A stretch of 64,000 bases of DNA from Rhipicephalus microplus (Eukaryota; Arthropoda; Arachnida; Ixodida; Ixodidae). Shown one piece after another: positions 12,490-23,806 of the stretch. The position numbers and the translations under genes are program-made. Position 1 is the stretch's first letter, and every line of letters begins with the position of its first letter. The DNA lies in the NCBI RefSeq assembly GCF_043290135.1, contig NW_027464589.1, positions 4,531,001-4,595,000 on the forward strand, given 5' to 3'. Below the pieces are notes generated by a model. That model did not search any database and had not been told where the DNA came from. It saw only the letters and a program-made list of their open reading frames with translations.

Positions 12490-12861
12490 AGCTATCCCCC
12501 CGGCAGCTTTATAGGGTTTATTTGTGAATTAAACGTGGTAGTGTCAGTCAGTGCCACCAGTAGCCATGGCGGCGAGTGCACACTCTTTTGAGCCTGTTAG
12601 GCGTCACGTACCACGTGAACTTCTTACGAGTGGGCAGCTGACCAAAAGTCCCTCGTATACTACCTAAAGGCGCTAAGATGCCAGTACGAGACCCTCGTTA
12701 ATGAATAAGGAAAGAAGTGTACACATAAGGGCTCGTTTTTCCGTGTTTTTACACAGTAATAATGAGATATAACAGACAATAATGCCAACGAAAATATAGG
12801 AGAACATATTCAACCAAATTGTAATGTGAATATGAAGAAAAGTGGGTGAAAAGATAACTTG

Positions 12862-12930
12862 CCGTGGGCAGGATCCAAACCTGCGACCTTCGATTGGCGC
12901 GTTCGATGCTGTACCACTGAGCTACAACGA
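12862..12930 (-). tRNA. tRNA-like module, unit 2 (probably not a functional tRNA)
   Basis: Same boxes as unit 1 with GGTTTGGATCC as B box. Here the anticodon arm pairs best (TCGA with TCGA), which suggests the ancestral module had a complete cloverleaf, but the loop still lacks U33. Confidence 0.4.
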
Positions 12931-13308
12931 CAGCTATCTCCCCAGTCACTTTATAGGGTTCATATGTGAATTAAACGTGGGAGTGTCAGTCAGCGCCGCC
13001 AGTAGCCATGGCGGCGAGTGTCGCACACTCTTTTGAGCCTGTTCGGCGTCACGTAGAACTTGAACTTGTTACGAGTGGGCAGCTGACCAATAGTCCCTCG
13101 TCTACAAACTAAAGGCACTAAGTCTGCCAGTACGAGACCCTCTTTAATGAATTATGGAAAGAAGTGTACACCTAAGGGCTCGTTGTTCCGTGTTATTACA
13201 CAATATTACTGAGATCTAACAGACAATAATGCCAAAGAAAGTATAGGGGAAGATATTAAACCAAATTGTCATCTAAATATGAAAAAAAGTGGGTGAAAAG
13301 ATTACTTG

Positions 13309-13379
13309 CCCTGGGCAGGATCCGAACCTGCGACCTTCAAATGACGCATTCTATGCTCTACCACTGAGCTACCATGACA
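13309..13379 (-). tRNA. tRNA-like module, unit 3 (probably not a functional tRNA)
   Basis: Nearly identical to unit 1: TAGCTCAGTGGTAGAGC and GGTTCGGATCC on the minus strand. The anticodon arm is imperfect and U33 is absent. Confidence 0.45.
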
Positions 13380-13728
13380 GCTATCCCCCCGGCAGCTTTA
13401 TAGGGTTTATTTGTGAATTAAACGTGGTAGTGTCAGTCAGTGCCACCAGTAGCAATGGCGGCGAGGGCACACTCTTTAGAGCCTGTTAGGCGTCACGTAC
13501 CACGTGAACTTGTTACGAGTGGGCAGCTGACCAATAGTCCCTCGTATACAACCTAAAGGCACTAAGTCTGCCATTACGAGACCCTTGTTAATGCATAAGG
13601 AAAGAAGTGTATACCTAAGGGCTCGTTTTACCGTACTTTTTTACACAATATTGAAATCTAACAGACAATAAGGCCAAGGAAAGTATAGGGGAAGATATTA
13701 GACTAAATTGTGATGCAAATATGAAGAA

Positions 13729-13863
<135 letters not shown>

Positions 13864-13909
13864 ATATGGCACAATGGGAGCGTTGTCTACAAGGATAAAT
13901 ATATTTATT

Positions 13910-13950
13910 TCCCAACAGTTTCGGGAGGGGTCCTCCCTTCATCAGGGGAT
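13910..13950 (-). ncRNA. hammerhead-ribozyme-like motif, left arm
   Basis: Reverse complement of the right-arm motif with the core CTGATGA, stem II and GAAAC intact. Confidence 0.6.
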
Positions 13951-13955
13951 AACTC

Positions 13956-13998
13956 ATCCCCTGATGAAGGGAGGACCCCTCCCGAAACTGTTGGGAAA
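13956..13998 (+). ncRNA. hammerhead-ribozyme-like motif, right arm, intact core
   Basis: ATCCC then CTGATGA (13961-13967), stem II GGGAGG/CCTCCC around a short loop, GAAA (13983-13986), CTGTT and GGG. The CCC/GGG outer stem plus both conserved core strands fit a minimal hammerhead with a very short stem III, as reported for Penelope-like elements. Positions within one or two bases. Confidence 0.6.
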
Positions 13999-14084
13999 TA
14001 AATATATTTATCCTTGTTGACAACGCTCCCATTGTGCAATATCCCATACCTTCAAGAAGACTAACTTGCCATTGAATTATTACT

Positions 14085-14293
<209 letters not shown>

Positions 14294-14372
14294 AGTTAAC
14301 TTTCTCAAGGCGGAATGCACCACCGCCTGCCTACAGCTTTGGCACTTACTAGAAGAGAGAGAGAGAGGAAAC

Positions 14373-14378
14373 TTTATT
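14373..14378 (-). terminator. polyadenylation signal of the I-type LINE
   Basis: AATAAA on the minus strand, 32 bases after the ORF2 stop and just before the (TC)n tail that ends the element. Confidence 0.6.
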
Positions 14379-14410
14379 AGAACTTGGCCGGCAGCTTGGT
14401 CTTGGTGGCC

Positions 14411-17400
14411 TCAGATGGCGGCGCTGAGTCCCTGAACTCGGGCGGCATCTTCGGCCTGCCGGACAGCCCAGAGCTGGTCGTTGAGCTCCGAGCTTCTGAG
14501 CGCCGCCTCCCAGCGGCGGCGTCGCCGACGGAGAAGGTCCCCCGCGGCTCCCGCAGACGGGACGGCGGCGGGAACGAGTGAGCTCGAGGCTTCTTGTTGC
14601 CTGGTATTGGCAGCCGCCATAGGCGCATCGCGAACGGCGGCCGTTTCTCGACCAGTGTTACCGGCGCATTCCCAGAGCATGTGGCGCAGCGTTGCTCTGC
14701 GCCCGCATGCTTTACATAGATCGGTAATGTGTAAGTGCGGGTAGCAGTGGCGTAAGACGACCGGGCTGGGGTAAGAGTGGGTTTGTAGTAAGCGATAGCT
14801 TACGGCATCGTGTCTGTTTAATTTGTCATGCGGTGGCGGGAACTTTCGCCTTTCCAGTCTGTAGTGTTGCGTAATATCTCGGAACGTGATGAGACGATCA
14901 CCCCATGACCATTGTGGTCTGTGTTGTCGCTGCGTGTCTGTCGAAGTGTCTCGATCCGGCAGGTCAGAAGCCCCGTTCTCGGGAGCGGAGGCGGCGGCCA
15001 CGGAATGTGCCGCGGCTCGGCGAGTGAGACCTCGAGCCGCGGCGTGGGCCGCCTCGTTGCCCGGAAGCGGGACATCGGTGTGTGCCGGGGTCCAAAGGAG
15101 GAAGACTGTTAAATTTTGTTGTGGCGATCGCGACGCTGAGTCACCATCACCGCACATCTTAAGGATGCGGGCCGCTTCCCGCGAGACGCGGCCGCGCGCG
15201 AAGCCGCGGATTGCTGCCTGCGAGTCGCTGATTACGATCGTAGCGTTCGGCACCGTGGCGATTGCTAGGGCTATCGCGGCTTCTTCGGCCGCCTCCGTAT
15301 GTCCCGTGGTCACCGTGGCGCTCGCGAGGCATTTGCCCGCACGGTCAACGACCGCAGCGGCGTGTGCGTGTCTCCCGTCCCCATATCTCGCGGCATCTAC
15401 GTACACAACTTCGTCGCTAGTGCCGTACTTCTTTTGAAGGTCACTAGCTCGCTGGTTACGGCGCCCGACGTGGTGCGTCGGGTGCATATTCTTAGGAAGC
15501 GGCGGAACAATTAGGCGGTCGCGAACCGAGGCAGGAACATCCGCTTTTTCTCCCTGCTGAGTGTGGTACCGGATGCCAAGTGACTCGAGGATGTGTCGAC
15601 CCGTCTTAGACCCCGACAAGCGTTCGTTTTGCGAAACGACATGGGCCTCAATTAACTCGTCGAGTGAGTTGTGCAGTCCAAGTTCTAGTAACTTTTCAGT
15701 GCTCGCATTCAGTGGAACTCCAATTGCTCTCTTGAAAGCCTTTCGTATTATACATTCGATCTTGTTTTTTTCTGAGCCTAGCAATTTGAGGTAGGGGGCA
15801 ACGTATGTTATACGGCTTATTGCGTACGCCTGCACTAGACGGATCGCGCAGTGTTCGCGCATACCAGTACGTCTGTTCGTGATACGACGTAGGAGTCGGA
15901 TCGTGTCGTCCACCGAACGACGTAGTCTTCGCACCGTCTCACCGTTATGGCCGTTTGCCTGCAGGTGTAACCCCAGAATTCTAATTTTGTCTACGTGTGG
16001 AATGGGAGTGCCATCTGCCAATAGAACGCTTATTTTGTAGCACTCCCTTTCCTCGTCGCGCGGGGTTTTGCGACCTCTACTTGTAGGTTTGTAGATTAGA
16101 AGTTCCGACTTGGTTGCCGAGCATTCGAGGCCCGTTCCTCGCAAGTACTCCTGAAATTCGTCTACACCTGCCTGGAGCGTACGCTCGACGTGACCATCAC
16201 AACCTCCGCGGGGAACCCAGAGGGTGATGTCATCCGCGTAGATACTGTGATACAATCCTTGTATGCCTAATAATTTCTCGGGTAGCCCCAATAGAACTAA
16301 ATTAAAGAGTAATGGCGAAATTACGGAGCCTTGTGGCGTGCCCCTCGAGCCCATCTCAAATTCTTGCAGTTCCACATCTCCAACGACGACGCGTACGCGT
16401 CTGCCGGCAAGGAAGTCACGTATGTAATTATATGTTTTTTGTCCTAGTCCTAATGTTTGAACTCTGTTTAAAATTGCTTCGTGTTTAACGCTGTCGAAGG
16501 CCTTTTTAATATCTAGGCCAAGGATCGCCTTGGTTGAGCTGGTAATGTCATCAACAATGTGGTGCTTCAGCTGAAGCAACGCGTCTTGTGCGGAGAGATT
16601 GCGGCGGAATCCTAGCATGGTGTGCGGAAATACATCGCGGACTACGAGAAAGTCAGTCACGCGTTTGAGGACTGCGTGCTCCAGAACTTTTCCTACACAA
16701 GACGTGAGCGAAATTGGCCTTAGATTATCAAGCGCAACCTGCTTGCCCGGTTTAGGAATCATGATGACTCGAGCTCTTTTCCACGCTTCAGGAAGGGAAC
16801 CGCGTTGCCAGCACTCGTTGATATAAGTCACAAATCGGGAGATTGACTCGTCATCTAAGTTGCGGAGAGCCTTGTTCGAAACCCGGTCCAGGCCGGGCGC
16901 CGATCGGGTGTTTAGTTCAAAAAGGACTGCCCGAATTTCCGCTTCGCTAAATTCGGCGTCTAGTTGCTCATTAGCAACGCCGTCATAATCTGGGTGTTGG
17001 ACGCTCTCTGCCGACTTAAAGTAACGGTCACGTATTGCACCGAGCAGGTCGTCGCCTTTATGATCGTTCACAAGTCTCCGAGTTTTATGGCCTTGAGCGG
17101 CACGAGTATCTTCCGGATCCAATAGGTGCCGGAAAAGGCGCCAAGCACTCGCCCCGCGCATCTGTCGCTCGAGGCCGTTGCACAGGTCTTCCCATTGTGA
17201 CCTACAGACTTGGAACGCATGTTCCTCAATTTCTCTGTCTAACCGTGCTATGCGTTTCCTCAACGCCCGGTTATGTCTTTGGCGTTTCCACCTCTTGAGT
17301 AGGGCTTGCTTTGCTTCCCACATGTGTAGGAGCCTGCTGTCGATTACTTCGAGCTTCGCTTCGGGCGGAATGTGGCACGTTACCGCGTCTACGTCCCGAT

Positions 17401-18373
17401 TGAGCGTCGCGGTCCACTCGTCTATAACCGTGATCGGCTCGTCGCCTCGCCCGCCTTCTGCTCGCTTTTTGCGGAACGCGTCCCACTGCACTAATTTGAG
17501 TTTACGGCCTGTGCTTTCAGAGTATGTTCTACGAACGCTCGGGCACGTGTCTACCGTAATCTCTATCAGAGAGTGGTCACTCCCTAAGTCCTCCTGCGTG
17601 TTTTGCCAAGACGCCGCGGTGACATTCGACACGAACGCGAGGTCCGGTAGCGTGTCTGCGCTCACGCTGTTACCCCGGCGCGTCGGATCGGCGGGGTTCG
17701 CGATCAGTTCAAGCCGTTGGTCTTGCGAGTCTTCCCAAAGGTGTTTGCCCTTGAGCGTTTCACGCGTGTATCCCCAGGCCCCATGGGGCGCATTAAAATC
17801 ACCTGCAACTAGCAGAGGTGCGCCGTTGGCGGCCGTGCTTGCTCTCCGGAGCAGCTCCCCAAATCGGTGCTGTAGCGTGGGTTTACTGTAGACGTTAAGT
17901 ACAAACAGGCCTCGGCCGCGCTTAGGAATTAATTCTACAATAACATGCGGTATCCTTACGCACTCAAGTTCGCGCTGCGTCACCGTGATGTTACGTCTAA
18001 CTAGCACGGCGGCGACCGGCGCCGGACGCGGCGGGGGCGACGGCAGCGACCGCGGGCGCGCCGACGACGAGAGCGGATCGCCCCGCCCTCGGCGACCCGC
18101 GGCCGCCCCCGGCGCCCCACCACGCGCCGAGCGCTGTGTAGCACGTTTTTCTTTCCGCCTGTTGTCCGCCGCGGCCGCATTTATGGCTTTGTAACCAGCT
18201 AGTTTTGCCAGATAATTTGTTTCCTGCAAAAGGATAATGTCCGGTTTCGTCTCACGGCTTCGAATAAATTGCTCGAGATTTCCCCGCTTCCTCCTATATC
18301 CCCGGCAGTTCCACTGCCAGATCGTGTACTGTTGTTTGTGAGTGTTAGTGTGAGTGTGCGCGTGTCTAGCCAT
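14411..18373 (-). CDS. LINE ORF2 protein: APE endonuclease, reverse transcriptase, RNase H
   Basis: 1320 aa from ATG 18371-18373, with no internal stop. Residues about 16-275 form an apurinic-type endonuclease ([40 protein letters not shown]). The RT spans about 490-780 with [21 protein letters not shown] and the catalytic YADD near residue 712. RNase H spans about 990-1125 with D (VYVDAARYG), E ([11 protein letters not shown]), D (SDSQAAIR) and H (WTPAH). A CX2C...HX4C cluster ([13 protein letters not shown]) sits near 1215-1235. The protein nicks the target and copies element RNA at the nick. Oddity: residues about 78-120 are a GC-rich A/G/R/P/S run inserted in the endonuclease, between the QETN and VRRNITV blocks. 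Confidence 0.93.
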   Translation of the reverse strand: MARHAHTHTNTHKQQYTIWQWNCRGYRRKRGNLEQFIRSRETKPDIILLQETNYLAKLAGYKAINAAAADNRRKEKRATQRSARGGAPGAAAGRRGRGDPLSSSARPRSLPSPPPRPAPVAAVLVRRNITVTQRELECVRIPHVIVELIPKRGRGLFVLNVYSKPTLQHRFGELLRRASTAANGAPLLVAGDFNAPHGAWGYTRETLKGKHLWEDSQDQRLELIANPADPTRRGNSVSADTLPDLAFVSNVTAASWQNTQEDLGSDHSLIEITVDTCPSVRRTYSESTGRKLKLVQWDAFRKKRAEGGRGDEPITVIDEWTATLNRDVDAVTCHIPPEAKLEVIDSRLLHMWEAKQALLKRWKRQRHNRALRKRIARLDREIEEHAFQVCRSQWEDLCNGLERQMRGASAWRLFRHLLDPEDTRAAQGHKTRRLVNDHKGDDLLGAIRDRYFKSAESVQHPDYDGVANEQLDAEFSEAEIRAVLFELNTRSAPGLDRVSNKALRNLDDESISRFVTYINECWQRGSLPEAWKRARVIMIPKPGKQVALDNLRPISLTSCVGKVLEHAVLKRVTDFLVVRDVFPHTMLGFRRNLSAQDALLQLKHHIVDDITSSTKAILGLDIKKAFDSVKHEAILNRVQTLGLGQKTYNYIRDFLAGRRVRVVVGDVELQEFEMGSRGTPQGSVISPLLFNLVLLGLPEKLLGIQGLYHSIYADDITLWVPRGGCDGHVERTLQAGVDEFQEYLRGTGLECSATKSELLIYKPTSRGRKTPRDEERECYKISVLLADGTPIPHVDKIRILGLHLQANGHNGETVRRLRRSVDDTIRLLRRITNRRTGMREHCAIRLVQAYAISRITYVAPYLKLLGSEKNKIECIIRKAFKRAIGVPLNASTEKLLELGLHNSLDELIEAHVVSQNERLSGSKTGRHILESLGIRYHTQQGEKADVPASVRDRLIVPPLPKNMHPTHHVGRRNQRASDLQKKYGTSDEVVYVDAARYGDGRHAHAAAVVDRAGKCLASATVTTGHTEAAEEAAIALAIATVPNATIVISDSQAAIRGFARGRVSREAARILKMCGDGDSASRSPQQNLTVFLLWTPAHTDVPLPGNEAAHAAARGLTRRAAAHSVAAASAPENGASDLPDRDTSTDTQRQHRPQWSWGDRLITFRDITQHYRLERRKFPPPHDKLNRHDAVSYRLLQTHSYPSPVVLRHCYPHLHITDLCKACGRRATLRHMLWECAGNTGRETAAVRDAPMAAANTRQQEASSSLVPAAVPSAGAAGDLLRRRRRRWEAALRSSELNDQLWAVRQAEDAARVQGLSAAI

Positions 18374-18387
18374 GGTGATGCTTGTGT

Positions 18388-20454
18388 TTAATTTAGCCCA
18401 TCGCCGTCGAGGCGACTGGGGTGCGGCTGAATCTGCGGCTCGGCGTCTGGCAGCGCGTTCTGCTGCTGCTGACTCTGTTGCTGTCTAGCGTAGGGCTTAC
18501 TCACCGTTCTAATCGGTCTGCCCGCAGATGGTGGGAGTCGCGCTTCAATGTTTTCTATGCGCGCCGTGTGCGCGGTGAGCATTTGTGTCATTTGTTCAGA
18601 GAGCTTAGCTATCGCACTATTGAACATGTCATTAATCTGTGCCACCTGTTTAGCAAAACGTTCATCGAGGCTGGTCTCGATAGTATCGATTTGTTTCTGT
18701 AGCTTATCATAACGGCCAAATCGCTGTGTGGATTCGTGCCTGGCAGGATCTAGTGCTATCCTTTTCGCGGTACACGGGTGGTCTTCGCTTCCGCCTGCCC
18801 CCTCTCCCGAACTGCTCTCGTCATCCGTGGCCATCCCCGCCGCCTCGGGTCTCGACGGAGTCGAAGACCGAGGCGTCGGTGGTGGCGGCGCCGTCGACTG
18901 TTGCTGCGGTTGTTGCATTCGTGGAGCCTCTCCTTTCAATTTGGAATTTTCCGCTCTAAGGGCGGCGTTCTCGCGTTTCAGCTCTGAAATTATCGATTGT
19001 AATGGTCCTAGGCGTTGTTCTAGCGCTCGCTCTACCGCTAGCTCGAGCTCGCTCCCACCGCCGCCACCGACGGCGGGACCGCCAGGACGTCCCGCCGAAA
19101 CAACGCCGCCGGCGCGAAAGGCGGCTACATCCGCCCATCTCACCTGCTGCCATGTGCCCATGGGTCCTTGTTGTTGCGGCTGCCGCCACGTCTGATGCTG
19201 CTGACTTTGTTGGGTGCCTTGGTTGACAGCTGCGGCGCCCGGAACGGCGCCACCGCGCGTCTTCGACATGCTTCTCGGCCTTGGTGTCCGGCTGCGAGAG
19301 CGGGACCGGGATTTACCGCCGCCGCCTCTCGCGTCTCGGCTTGTCGAGCGTCCTCTTCGGGTGGCGTTAGATGAATGACTGTCAAACGCCGGATAATGAT
19401 TGTAGTACCCTCCGTTGCCTTCGGTGCTAATGCCGCTGTTGTAGATGCTGTCGGACGCTGCGGCCGCTTGCTCTTCTTCACGCCGCTTTCGCTCTAGGCG
19501 GCGACGCTTGACTATGTAAGGAGTCTTGTATCTCGCCTTGCAGACGCGGTCACCCGTGAGATGATCCTTGCCACACAGCTGACACCGCGGCTCGCAGCGA
19601 TGGTCAGACGGTGGGTTACTGCTTCCGCAGCCACGGCAAATCTTGTCGGCAGGGTTGGGACACACGTCGGAGCGATGGCCCAGCCTCCCGCACGCGTAGC
19701 ACACGTCAATGTGCTTTCTGTAGAGGGAGCATCTCACAAGCATAGGTCCATAGTATACGTGTCTGGGAACACGGAAACCGTCGAACAATACGATGATGTT
19801 GTCCGTGGTGCCCATTCGCTTGGCATGCAGCACGCTGGGGTTGCGCTGCGTCACTAGGTTGTTAACGATGTCCTCCGGGCTCTCGTCTTTGGAAATGTTC
19901 CTAATCAGGCCCTTGGAAGTGTTCTCCGGGGCGGCCTGATAGGCGTTCGCCTCGAACTCTCGGTTCCCGATGCAAAGCTTGCTGATGGCTCCGTAGCGTT
20001 TGGCTCTGTCCGCGGACGGAGTGCTGAGCACCACGACGTTCTGTTTAACGTTGAGGCAGATGCTGTCCTCTCTAGCCGCTTCTCTACCGATACCTGCCGC
20101 GTTACGAAGGCAGCAGTAAATGCGATCTATCTTGTATTCAGCCCCGTTGAATCCGCCGCGGGGGCGCACAATGATCCTGTAGTCATCGGGCGGTAACTCT
20201 GGCATTCGGCTCGCCTTAGCGAGGTGCTGCAAGTAACGAGCACACTTCTTTTTATTCTGCGCCGCTGTGGCAGTATCCGGGGCAATCCCTGTAGTCGCCG
20301 CGGCAGCCGCCTGTTGCTGCGTCTCCGTCTTCTGGTCTTGCGCTGTCTCGGACGCGCCGTCGGCCTGTTTCGTTCTCTTTACGCTGCACCATCCTGCTCC
20401 CTCGCCGAAATCTTCCGGCCGAATGTCCTCTCCTTCTACCTCTACGACATCCAT
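18388..20454 (-). CDS. LINE ORF1 protein with three zinc-knuckle-type motifs
   Basis: 688 aa, ATG at 20452-20454, ending 14 bases before ORF2. The N-terminal third includes an RRM-like region (YRIIVRPRGGFNG near residue 90, NIIVLFDGFRVPRHVYYG near 215). The middle has CYACGRLGHRSDVCP, CRGCGSSNPPSDHRC and CQLCGKDHLTGDRVC around residues 250-305. An R/S-rich segment (SRSRSRTPRPRS) follows, then a coiled-coil-like stretch (LKRENAALRAENSKLKGE near 500), a P/S/T-rich region and a second helical region (IDTIETSLDERFAKQVAQIN). Such proteins bind the element RNA and form RNPs. Intact, so a plausible partner for ORF2. Confidence 0.9.
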   Translation of the reverse strand: MDVVEVEGEDIRPEDFGEGAGWCSVKRTKQADGASETAQDQKTETQQQAAAAATTGIAPDTATAAQNKKKCARYLQHLAKASRMPELPPDDYRIIVRPRGGFNGAEYKIDRIYCCLRNAAGIGREAAREDSICLNVKQNVVVLSTPSADRAKRYGAISKLCIGNREFEANAYQAAPENTSKGLIRNISKDESPEDIVNNLVTQRNPSVLHAKRMGTTDNIIVLFDGFRVPRHVYYGPMLVRCSLYRKHIDVCYACGRLGHRSDVCPNPADKICRGCGSSNPPSDHRCEPRCQLCGKDHLTGDRVCKARYKTPYIVKRRRLERKRREEEQAAAASDSIYNSGISTEGNGGYYNHYPAFDSHSSNATRRGRSTSRDARGGGGKSRSRSRSRTPRPRSMSKTRGGAVPGAAAVNQGTQQSQQHQTWRQPQQQGPMGTWQQVRWADVAAFRAGGVVSAGRPGGPAVGGGGGSELELAVERALEQRLGPLQSIISELKRENAALRAENSKLKGEAPRMQQPQQQSTAPPPPTPRSSTPSRPEAAGMATDDESSSGEGAGGSEDHPCTAKRIALDPARHESTQRFGRYDKLQKQIDTIETSLDERFAKQVAQINDMFNSAIAKLSEQMTQMLTAHTARIENIEARLPPSAGRPIRTVSKPYARQQQSQQQQNALPDAEPQIQPHPSRLDGDGLN

Positions 20455-20530
20455 TTAGCCCTGGCAAAGGCCTTGTACGCTGCCGTCGGGGATCGGGAGC
20501 TCCGAGGAGGTCCGGCGACACGTTAGGCTT

Positions 20531-21689
20531 GCAGGCCCCACCGCCGCAGCGGCCGGCCTATGGCGTCGTGCGCAGAGACGCTGGACTTGGCGTTCTTGCT
20601 TTCGTGGTGGAATAAAAGGCGCCAATAAGTGGCTAAAAAGTGGTCCCACCTGGCAAAACTTGGTGTCAGGGAAGTCCATGAAACTGCGGTCGATCGATGT
20701 TGAGAAGCGTTTTCCACGATAAATTCGACAATCCACCAAAAACATAGGAAAGTTGCGGAGCCGACGCGCAACACGTCCGCTCTCCATGGCCCCCTAGCGG
20801 CTCCCTGGCTACTAAAAGAACTAGACTTTTATTACAAAACATAGTCATGAATTTCCTGGCTTTTACAATGACCATACGCCAATAGAATACTTAAAAAGCA
20901 GCACAATTTAAGCTGTTAATACAAAATGAGAACAGGTTACAGTGAATTTACGCAGATTAACCGAGGGTCTATATATACCATTGGTACTTTTTCTTATGTT
21001 TAGGATAACCCCGTTCGCGTAGAAATTATGACTCTTAGGCAGGCGCTTTCCTTCAGATCGGCCTCTCGGTATTATAAGCACTTGAAGCTTACATAAAAGA
21101 AGCAGAGTAAGCGCGAAAGCACGCGGTAAACGATACCAGCTTTTCAGAAAACATTATTTATTTTCTTCTGCAAAACTGACATGACAAAACTGAGTCGTCG
21201 CCGATATAATTGTTGTGACAACATTAGTTGTACTCGGGTTTCTCATGAAACAATCGAGCGCATGTGGGCTCATATGAGGAACAGTGCTCTGGATATCGTA
21301 GACATTGCCGACAAAGCGAGCATATGATTCTCCTCTCTTTGTAGTTCACCAGTAGCCACTAATGATGTCGCGTAGCTCAAAGGGCTGCTTGAGTAAGAAG
21401 CTAGGCGGATCCGCTCAAATTACGACTTAACGTATTCTTTTTTTTTTGGTCGGTAGGTTTTTGAAACAGTGAATGTCTTGAAGCAATTTCGGCATCTCTG
21501 CGTATTTATTCGTTCATCATGGGGCGTAGCAGGTGTGGATACATTTGTGAAGGCTCAGAAACGAATTAAACGCGCTAAAAACGAGCCATTACGGGCTTTC
21601 GTAGCACGTGCTCCCAATGCAGACGCTCCTGAGATCTTCAGTACCATGGAACTACAGCGCCGCCGCTACTGTAACCCGCCGGAATATCA
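20531..21689. other. LINE 5' flank and unassigned sequence
   Basis: The first ~250 bases may include the LINE 5' UTR. The rest is AT-rich with no recognised ORF, repeat end or RNA gene. Confidence 0.4.
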
Positions 21690-21872
21690 GCCAAGATCAA
21701 GGAGGATATAAAAACTTGCTGGAGTGGAAGCGACGCCCATGAGGTGACGCCAGCGGCAGCCATCTTGCCGGAGGCAGAAAGCGCCCAGCCGGTGTGTCGC
21801 CTCCACGCTTCGTTGCTGGTGCACGCTGTTCTCTTCAAAGTTTTCAATGAGTGCAAGTCTTGCTCTTGGATA

Positions 21873-22584
21873 ATGGTTACCTCCTGCGTTGCCTACGGAT
21901 GCACAAACAGGCTGAAGAAAGGTTGTGGCCTCACATTTCACCTGTAAGTACATGAAATTTAGCGTGTTCTACTCGCGGTCATTTCTTGCGGTTCTACTCG
22001 CGGCATCGTAGTTGCTTGCAGGCCCGCGCATGAAAGAGCAGCAAAATGGCATTGTGTGTACGTGTGCCGCAGTTGATTGTCGTATATTTCTTGACAGGTT
22101 TCCAAAGAATGCAGAAGTTCGGAGTTTTTGGGAGCGGGCAGTTCGCCGTGAAGGGTGGCGCGCTAAGGATGGAGACCGCCTGTGCTCTGTACATTTCACT
22201 CCTGAGTGCTTTGACCACACTGGGCAAACGACGCGACTGCGGGTGGGAAGTGTGCCCACGTCGTTTCCAGCTTTTCCGCCTCATCTGCAGAAACCTGTGA
22301 GTATTACTGACATCGTTGGACGAGAAGCGTAATGTTTAGCGTGCATAACGCTTGTGGCGTTACGGCCGCTACATAATACTTGTTCCACGAAATGTTGTTG
22401 CGGGTATACGTGGCATTTTTTGCGTGCCGAGAATTGGCGGTACTGTGGAGGAGTAGCTGTAGATTTAGCATATCGTTACCGTGTTTGCGTTACCGTTTAC
22501 CGCGTTACCGGACACCACCGGCGAAGGTGAAGTTACCGGTAATGGTAACTGCTTCACCTTCGGTTTAACTGGTGATCAAGATAC

Positions 22585-22631
<47 letters not shown>

Positions 22632-23385
22632 TTACTACTGACCTGTTTACCAGGTCTTAAGCAGGAATTGGCATACAGAAATGTTTACTACAGAAACATT
22701 ATTGACATCTACAGCATACTGACAGTGGTTACAATTCAATACTTAAGGGCACATCCGGCGAATGGAAAGTTATACCAGAGCGGGTGCATGTCCTTTTTGC
22801 TGGCATACAATGTCTCGTGCACGACTATGAAAAAGCTTGTTACTTAATACATTTATTATTTCTTCAAAGAAAATGTGTAGCTTAATCGTACCCACATTAT
22901 ACGTGTGAGGTTTCATTTAGTTTTTGCGCTTGCTGCCTTTTTAGCTCGTCTGAGAAAACGTATGCTTTCAAACCCAGGTCAAACAGAAGCGTCCCGACCC
23001 CAAGTCTCGAGATTTCCCGGCCCCGCTTGGTCCTGAGTGTTCTGGGTTGTGCGACCTGCCTGGAGCTGAATATTTTCCTGAAGACTCGCCAACCAAACAG
23101 TTCTACAAAGACAAGGTCCTTTCCTCACAAGAAGAGATAGCCCAGTTGAAGAAGAAGGTCAAAACACTGCAGCAAACTAAACGAAGGCTGGTCAAGAGAA
23201 ATGAAACCGCCCAAGAAATCATCAAAGAAATCAGAGAGCGAAAACTCTTGTCAGAAGAAGGCTCGCATGTGTTTTCATCTGTTTTCTCGGATGACATTCA
23301 GCAACTACTGTGCAGGGTGGGCAATGAGCAGAAGGGCAAGTACCCACCTGAGCTGCGAGCATTTGCACTGACTTTGCATTTTTAG
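21873..23385 (+). CDS. truncated P-type transposase: THAP zinc finger plus coiled coil, three exons
   Basis: Exon model: 21873-21943, 22098-22296, 22978-23385, each joined at GT/AG sites (GTAAGT, ACAG; GTGAGT, CCAG) and in phase. Exons 1-2 make a full THAP domain: MVTSCVAYGCTN, FPKN...FWERAVRR, CSVHF and VPTSFPAF, with the C-X4-C...C-X2-H zinc ligands. Exon 3 starts with a linker, then a long helix with heptad spacing (EIAQLKKKVKTLQQTKRRLVKR), then KYPPELRAFALTLHF, where the transposase catalytic part would begin. A one- or two-base loss then puts TAG in frame; homologous sequence continues in another frame to about 23510 (YEYVRSKFNEALPSQ). The model predicts about 225 aa. It may bind the element ends without catalysing transposition, as KP-type repressors do in flies (inference). 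Confidence 0.75.
22584..22634. repeat. (TTTA)n microsatellite in an intron of the P-type element
   Basis: About 13 uninterrupted TTTA units, between exons 2 and 3. Confidence 0.97.
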
Positions 23386-23806
23386 TCCAGCCGCGTACGA
23401 GTATGTACGATCCAAGTTCAACGAAGCCCTCCCATCCCAGCGAACACTAAGGGGCTGGTACAAGTCTCCCCGCACTGCTCGTTTCGGCTATACTGTTCGC
23501 ATATATTTTTAATGTTTGTGTGATTGTGTTCTTCCATTTTCGAGTTTCTCAAAGCGTTTTCGTAGGCCATTTCGCCACCAAAAAGCAAAGAATAAATGCT
23601 TACAACCTGACACAACTGTTTTTATTGCTTTGAAGACGCGAGAAACTGCACCTGCTGCTTAGATAAGCGCGAGCGCAGCTGTACTCGGCTGTTTCTTGCC
23701 TCTGCCAAGATGGCCGCCGGCGGCTCGGCGCGGCTTCACCCGCTCCCATGGGTAAGCATAGGCGGCTTCCACTCCAGCAGGTTTTTATATCCTCCTTGGC
23801 CAAGAT

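Larger units (their letters stand above)
14344..20530 (-). mobile_element. I-type non-LTR retrotransposon (LINE), apparently intact
   Basis: Two long uninterrupted minus-strand ORFs separated by 14 bases encode a zinc-knuckle ORF1 protein and an endonuclease-RT-RNase H ORF2 protein, the layout of the I clade. The 3' end has AATAAA at 14373-14378 followed by a (TC)n tail (14353-14368) instead of poly(A). The 5' end lies upstream of 20454, perhaps near 20530-20560; no target duplication was found. Both ORFs lack stops, so this copy could be active. Confidence 0.9.
21698..23798 (+). mobile_element. P-superfamily DNA transposon, internally deleted
   Basis: Ends are 34-bp inverted repeats starting CAAGGAGGATATAAAAAC with one mismatch (21698-21731 and 23765-23798). 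The flanks are a perfect 8-bp direct duplication, GCCAAGAT, at 21690-21697 and 23799-23806. An 8-bp duplication plus a THAP-domain gene defines the P superfamily. At 2101 bp it keeps the 5' exons and both ends but not the transposase catalytic domain. Confidence 0.93.

Noticed and set aside
12421..13379. Three functional tRNA genes
   Set aside because: A and B boxes are good, but the anticodon loop lacks U33, the acceptor stems mismatch and the modules recur only as parts of a tandem repeat unit.
18421..20526. Plus-strand ORFs across the LINE region
   Set aside because: They are antisense shadows of ORF1 and ORF2, with low-complexity composition caused by the GC-rich coding strand.
14344..20800. 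Target duplication for the I-type LINE
   Set aside because: Candidate strings next to the (TC)n tail (CACTTACTAG) have no convincing match in 20500-20820, so the 5' end stays undefined.
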